Positions 7,037 to 10,167 of a DNA stretch of 10,167 nt are shown in pieces (position 1 is the stretch's first letter; every line of letters starts with the position of its first letter). Location: assembly GCA_905198125.1 (NCBI GenBank), contig CAJKBH010000058.1, positions 1-10,167 on the forward strand, given 5' to 3'. The position numbers and the translations under genes are program-made. The notes under the pieces were generated by a model. It was given only the letters and a program-made list of their open reading frames with translations. It was not told the DNA's origin and ran no database searches. Origin of the DNA: an uncultured Porphyromonadaceae bacterium. Its GTDB lineage: Bacteria > Bacteroidota > Bacteroidia > Bacteroidales > Muribaculaceae.

Positions 7037-7095
7037 GGCGGTGTTCACCCCTGACGTGCGAGAGGCTGAAGCCTTCGCACAGGGACAAAACCGCC
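7037..7095 (-). other. Composite stem-loop between regulator and porin genes
   Basis: Four nested pairs of complementary arms share one axis: 7037-7042/7090-7095 (GGCGGT/ACCGCC), 7049-7053/7080-7084 (CCCTG/CAGGG), 7057-7061/7075-7079 (TGCGA/TCGCA) and 7063-7066/7071-7074 (AGGC/GCCT), closed by a 4-base loop. Small internal loops or bulges separate the arms. It starts 11 bases after the stop of the LuxR-type regulator gene. No T run follows on the minus strand, so it is a poor intrinsic terminator. It could be a 3'-end structure of the regulator mRNA, a leader structure of the porin mRNA, or a REP-like element. The strand given assumes it is read with the flanking genes. Confidence 0.5.
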
Positions 7096-7106
7096 TGACA
7101 CGCTGC

Positions 7107-8081
7107 TTAATCCAGGCTGACTTCGGAGATGTCGATGATATTGTGGAGGATGGCGTATATGGTTAGACCTGCTGCGGAGTGGATCTGCAGCTTGGAGGCT
7201 ATGTTGCGGCGGTGGGTGGTGACGGTATGAACGGACAGGAAAAGACGGTCGGCTATCTCCTTGTTGGAAAGCCCTTTGGCTACAAGTCCGATTATCTCCT
7301 TCTCGCGGTTGCTGATCACTTCGCTCTCCTTGACGGTGGAGTCGGCCGCGTCCGCAGCGTTCACGGCGTCGTCGGAACGCTGCTCCCGCAGTTCCTGCAT
7401 TTTCTGTTCCAGCGCGAGGCCGGCGGGCATGAACAGCTCGTTCTCGATGCGCCAGTGCGAGGTCAGGTCATTCTCCACGTTGATAATGTCGTACAGGGCG
7501 TATGTCAGCACATTGTTGGTGGTGTGCGGGTAGTGACGGATTATGATGTCCTTGAGCTCCTGCAGCTTGTCGACCATGTCGTCGTGATTCAGCGAATAGT
7601 CCAGCAGCGAGACGCTGTCGTCGTCCTGACCGGCGGCCATGCCGTTGACGTGCGGAAATATCACGTCGTTCTCATGCTTCATGTGGCGGTTCACCTCGGC
7701 AGTGTAGTCGTCGTAATATTTCAGTATAAGGAAGCCAACATCATTGGCGTCCTGGCAGTTGATGGCCTTGATCAGTTTCTCGCGGATAGAGGGAAGTATG
7801 AAATCGAGGAAATACGAGTGAGCGTTCTCAAGATAGGTGGTCAGGGCCGGCAGGCTGATGTTGCGTGTGGAGTAGGGGCGACCGCATACCAGATTGGCCA
7901 CCGCTAAGAATGTAGGTGTATCCAGATGTTCGTTGCGGCATATTTCCGCTATGGAACTGTCGCCGAAGCCTAACGGAATGTTAAAACGGTCTATGACCAG
8001 CAACAGAAGGTTGTTGTCGTCCACAAGGTCGCGCAGCCTGTCGTCGGCGTGGTATGCCTCAATGCTATTTATCTTCTCCAT
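7107..8081 (-). CDS. RIC/hemerythrin-like di-iron domain fused to LuxR-type DNA-binding domain
   Basis: This 324-residue cytoplasmic protein combines three parts. Residues about 15-66 resemble the ScdA_N (DUF542) segment of RIC/YtfE iron-centre repair proteins, but IPLGFGDSS (35-43) stands where these have a Cys-Cys pair. Residues about 80-220 form a hemerythrin-like four-helix bundle. H88, H133 with E137 (HMKHE), H166 and H209 with E213 (HWRIE) line up with known YtfE di-iron ligands as I recall them. After a charged linker (222-256) comes a LuxR/GerE helix-turn-helix (257-316) with the usual SNREKEIIGLVAKGLSNKEI and VHTVTTHRRNI runs. The natural reading is a transcription factor whose DNA binding responds to oxygen, nitric oxide or redox state through the iron site; that role is inference. 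The ATG at 8081 lies 20 bases after a clear promoter box. The porin gene downstream on the same strand is a possible target or co-transcribed partner. Confidence 0.88.
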   Translation of the reverse strand: MEKINSIEAYHADDRLRDLVDDNNLLLLVIDRFNIPLGFGDSSIAEICRNEHLDTPTFLAVANLVCGRPYSTRNISLPALTTYLENAHSYFLDFILPSIREKLIKAINCQDANDVGFLILKYYDDYTAEVNRHMKHENDVIFPHVNGMAAGQDDDSVSLLDYSLNHDDMVDKLQELKDIIIRHYPHTTNNVLTYALYDIINVENDLTSHWRIENELFMPAGLALEQKMQELREQRSDDAVNAADAADSTVKESEVISNREKEIIGLVAKGLSNKEIADRLFLSVHTVTTHRRNIASKLQIHSAAGLTIYAILHNIIDISEVSLD

Positions 8082-8100
8082 AACGCTCTGATTTCGGTTG

Positions 8101-8108
8101 CAAAGTTA
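8101..8108 (-). promoter_or_regulatory. Bacteroidota -7 promoter box for the RIC-LuxR regulator gene
   Basis: The minus strand reads TAACTTTG, an exact TAnnTTTG match, 20 bases before the ATG at 8081. The surrounding 18 bp (8099-8116) are identical to those at the flippase promoter (1510-1527). The box begins 12 bases after the T tract of the xylE terminator, so terminator and promoter are nearly continuous. Confidence 0.75.
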
Positions 8109-8119
8109 CGAAAAAAGCG

Positions 8120-8152
8120 AAAAAGGGAGATACCTAAAAATAAGTATCTCCC
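8120..8152 (-). terminator. Rho-independent terminator of the xylA-xylE operon
   Basis: On the minus strand a perfect 9-bp stem (GGGAGATAC at 8152-8144 read 5' to 3', GTATCTCCC at 8133-8125) with a 10-base A+T-rich loop is followed directly by TTTTT (8124-8120). It lies 28 bases after the xylE stop and just before the promoter of the regulator gene, so it separates the xylose operon from that gene. Confidence 0.9.
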
Positions 8153-8180
8153 CGAACCGGATGCACAGTGAAGTGCTAAT

Positions 8181-9653
8181 TTATTTCTTCTTGGCCCAGA
8201 GCTTGGACATCTGCTCCAGGGTCTTGCCTTTGGTCTCGGGCACGAGCCTGGCGACGAACCATGCGGCCAGTACGCAGATCACGCCATACATGGCGTAGAC
8301 GAAGATGTGGCCGAAGCTGGAGCCCATGTCAGGCGTGGACATATTGTACAGGGGCACGAACGTTGAGGAGACTATGAAATTTGAAATCCACTGGAACGCC
8401 ACCGCGATGGCAACGGCCTGACTGCGGATGGTGTTGGGGAATATCTCGGAGATAAGCACCCAGCAGATGGGACCCCATGAGAACATGAAGCTTGCGGAGT
8501 AGATCATGATGGACACGGCGGGGAAATATGTGCCGAGCGACACCACATTGGCCAGCGCAACGCCGAAGGCACCGATAGCCATACCAATTGAACCCCATAT
8601 CAGCAGAGGTTTGCGGCCTAATTTCTCGACCGTGAACACGGCCACGAGGGTGAACGAAATGTTGACGATGCCCATGATGACGGTCTGCACCATCGGGTTG
8701 CCCATGCCCATCGATTCGAATATGCGCGGCGCATAGTACAGCACGGCGTTGATGCCCACGAACTGCTGGAACACCGACAGCATAATGCCCACGAATATGA
8801 CCATATATCCGAACGAGAACAGTTTCTCGCTCTTGGCTTCCACGGTACTCTTTATCTGGTTCAGCACTTCCACGCCCTTGGCGCGTCCGTTGATTCGGCT
8901 CAGTATAGCCAGAGCCCTGGTGTCCTTGCCTACAAGTGCAAGGTAGCGCGGCGACTCAGGCACGAAGCATACCAGGACGGTGAACGCTGCGGCCACGAAG
9001 GCTTCGGAGCCGAACATATAGCGCCATCCGGTCTGGATGGTCCAGGGATCGGACTGCGGGCTGACGGCATATACCGTCTCGCCTATCTTTTCGATGACGG
9101 GGTTGGTGTGCTCGCCAAGGATCAGGAAGTTGACGAAATAAACCACCAATTGACCGAAGATGATGGCGAACTGGTTCCACGACACGAGCGTACCGCGCAG
9201 GTTGGAAGGCGCCACCTCGGCGATGTACATGGGGCAGATGGCCGATGCGATGCCGACGCCGATGCCGCCGATGATGCGGTAGATATTGAAGGCCACCAAC
9301 AGCGAGAAGGTGGGCTTGCCATAGTCGAAGAAGAAGAATTCGGGGTAATACGAGCCGAGAGCCGATACGAGGAACAGGATGCCGGCCAGCACAAGTGTGG
9401 GCTTGCGGCCGTAGCGCGAGGCGACGAGGCCCGAGATGGCCGAGCCGATGATACATCCCAACAGGGCGCTGGAGGATGTGATGCCGTGTATCACGTCGGT
9501 ATAGACGAAGTCCTTGGCTCCTAAGAAGAACGCCTGCAGACCCTTCTCGGCTCCCGAAATCACGGCTGTGTCGTAGCCGAACAGCAGACCGCCCAGGACG
9601 GCCACCGCTACGATGGAAAAAAGGTAGGCTTTGCTGCCTTTGTCGTTTGTCAT
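8181..9653 (-). CDS. xylE: D-xylose/H+ symporter, MFS sugar porter family
   Basis: This 490-residue inner-membrane protein imports D-xylose with protons. Sugar-porter signatures are complete: GGLLFGYDTAVISG (21-34), GRKP in both halves (82-85, 346-349), RIIGGIGVG (126-134), PESPRYL (232-238), QQFVGINAVLYYAPRIF (296-312) and PETKGKTLE (472-480). Twelve hydrophobic helices fit the length. The sugar-contacting residues of E. coli XylE appear conserved with a shift of about 6-8: Q296, Q297, N302, Y306, W398, Q421 and W422. The ATG at 9653 gives the usual short N-terminus MTNDKGSKAYLFS before helix 1; there is no good Shine-Dalgarno. The gene follows xylA on the same strand with a 104-bp spacer, the arrangement expected for a xylose operon, and ends before a strong terminator. 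Related porters can carry other pentoses or glucose, but the residues and xylA context favour xylose. Confidence 0.93.
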   Translation of the reverse strand: MTNDKGSKAYLFSIVAVAVLGGLLFGYDTAVISGAEKGLQAFFLGAKDFVYTDVIHGITSSSALLGCIIGSAISGLVASRYGRKPTLVLAGILFLVSALGSYYPEFFFFDYGKPTFSLLVAFNIYRIIGGIGVGIASAICPMYIAEVAPSNLRGTLVSWNQFAIIFGQLVVYFVNFLILGEHTNPVIEKIGETVYAVSPQSDPWTIQTGWRYMFGSEAFVAAAFTVLVCFVPESPRYLALVGKDTRALAILSRINGRAKGVEVLNQIKSTVEAKSEKLFSFGYMVIFVGIMLSVFQQFVGINAVLYYAPRIFESMGMGNPMVQTVIMGIVNISFTLVAVFTVEKLGRKPLLIWGSIGMAIGAFGVALANVVSLGTYFPAVSIMIYSASFMFSWGPICWVLISEIFPNTIRSQAVAIAVAFQWISNFIVSSTFVPLYNMSTPDMGSSFGHIFVYAMYGVICVLAAWFVARLVPETKGKTLEQMSKLWAKKK

Positions 9654-9674
9654 GATGTCAAATTTTTAATTGGA

Positions 9675-9704
9675 ACCTAAGGCCGCCGCAAGGCAACCTT
9701 AGGT
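9675..9704 (-). other. Stem-loop in the xylA-xylE spacer, proximal to xylE
   Basis: On the minus strand ACCTAAGGTTGCC can pair over 13 positions with GGCGGCCTTAGGT around a TTGC loop. Two of the pairs are G-U wobbles that would be C-A mismatches on the plus strand, so the structure fits an RNA read leftward with xylA and xylE. A+T-rich sequence follows, but not a clean T tract, so a partial terminator or an mRNA-stabilising structure are both possible. It ends 21 bases before the xylE ATG. Confidence 0.6.
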
Positions 9705-9715
9705 GAAACTGTGCG

Positions 9716-9745
9716 GTTGAAAGCTAAACTTTTAATACTTTCAAC
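9716..9745 (-). other. Stem-loop in the xylA-xylE spacer, proximal to xylA
   Basis: Perfect 8-bp arms GTTGAAAG (9716-9723) and CTTTCAAC (9738-9745) flank a 14-base A+T-rich loop. It begins 12 bases after the xylA stop. No T tract follows on the minus strand. It may protect the xylA mRNA 3' end or, with the next stem-loop, set the xylA to xylE ratio. Confidence 0.55.
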
Positions 9746-9757
9746 TTGGGACTATAT

Positions 9758-10167
9758 TCAGGCGTACATGTTGATGATGGCCTCGTAGAGTTCCTGCTTG
9801 CCGCTGGTCTGAGCGGGTTCGGGATTCTTCTTGGCGTAGGCCACTACATCCTCCAGTGTCAGCTTGCCTTCCTCGAACTTCTTGCCCTCGCCGCTGTCGA
9901 AAGAAGCGTAGCGGTCGGCCAGCATCTTCTTGTAAGGCGACTTCTCGAGCACGTCGGCTGCGCTGAGCAGAGCGCGGGCCATGGCGTCCATACCGGCGAT
10001 GTGAGCGATGAAGATGTCGTCCAGGTCGGTGGAGTTGCGACGTGTCTTGGCATCGAAGTTGGTACCGCCGTTGCCGAGGCCGCCGTTGCGGATTATCTGC
10101 ATCATGGCCTGGGTCAGCTCATAGTTGTCGATGGGGAACTGGTCGGTGTCCCAGCCGTTCTGATAGT
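9758..10167 (-). CDS. xylA: Xylose isomerase, C-terminal part (runs off the window)
   Basis: XylA converts D-xylose to D-xylulose in the cytoplasm, using two divalent metal ions. About 135 C-terminal residues are visible, roughly the last third of a protein usually near 440 residues. The frame is open to the right edge and begins YQNGWDTDQFPIDNYELTQA, followed by MMQIIRNGGLGNGGTNFDAK, which are characteristic of the family. The Asp residues of GWDTDQFP and of NFDAK correspond to metal ligands of known xylose isomerases. HIAGMDAMARAL and the Gln/Leu-rich end (KQELYEAIINMYA) also fit. The gene is upstream of xylE on the same strand. Its start, its promoter and any xylose-responsive control lie outside the window. 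Confidence 0.95.
   Translation of the reverse strand, partial: YQNGWDTDQFPIDNYELTQAMMQIIRNGGLGNGGTNFDAKTRRNSTDLDDIFIAHIAGMDAMARALLSAADVLEKSPYKKMLADRYASFDSGEGKKFEEGKLTLEDVVAYAKKNPEPAQTSGKQELYEAIINMYA

Noticed and set aside
7179..7907. 242-codon plus-strand frame opposite the RIC-LuxR gene
   Set aside because: The opposite strand carries recognisable LuxR and hemerythrin-like domains throughout, while this translation is a Val/Gly/His-rich repeat-like string without a domain.
9108..9524. 138-codon frame on the plus strand opposite xylE
   Set aside because: It lies wholly within xylE, and its Asp/Glu/Gly/Ala-rich translation is typical of an antisense shadow; no promoter or ribosome site was seen.

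Overview
The window reads as a G+C-moderate to G+C-rich chromosome segment from a member of the Bacteroidota, most likely order Bacteroidales and possibly Muribaculaceae-like. The evidence is Bacteroidota-type promoter boxes (TAnnTTTG) just upstream of four genes, mostly weak or absent Shine-Dalgarno sequences, and protein families typical of that group: a XylA-XylE pair, a DcaP-type porin, a long PiT transporter with a cytoplasmic tail, and a Wzx-type flippase. The lineage is inferred from these signs, not from a marker gene. No rRNA, tRNA, CRISPR array, insertion sequence or phage gene was seen.

Left part (1-2625). The last 12 codons of a rightward gene end 3 bp before the stop of a leftward polysaccharide flippase gene (44-1486, GTG start). 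Upstream of the flippase lie its promoter, a Rho-independent terminator and an 18-bp tandem duplication. These separate it from a leftward gene for a secreted protein of unknown function with an SH3-like segment (1618-2445). A 180-bp divergent intergenic region follows.

Middle (2626-7106). A rightward PiT-family phosphate transporter with a C-terminal helical domain converges, with a 9-bp gap, on a leftward MgtC/SapB-family membrane protein. Upstream of the MgtC gene is a leftward DcaP-like outer-membrane porin. The 110-bp leader between the porin and the next gene holds a composite hairpin and a separate palindrome.

Right part (7107-10167). A leftward regulator joins a RIC/YtfE-like di-iron (hemerythrin-type) domain to a LuxR-type helix-turn-helix. 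Next come a strong leftward terminator, the xylose/H+ symporter gene xylE, and the 3' end of xylA (xylose isomerase), which runs off the window. xylA and xylE form a leftward xylose uptake and isomerisation operon with two stem-loops in the 97-bp spacer. XylE imports D-xylose and XylA converts it to D-xylulose.

Most of the window is ordinary Bacteroidota housekeeping and transport. The items most worth a second look are the RIC-LuxR fusion regulator, which lacks the usual Cys pair of RIC proteins, the structured spacers at 7009-7095 and 9675-9745, and the uncharacterised secreted protein. I found no convincing evidence of a wholly new multi-gene system.
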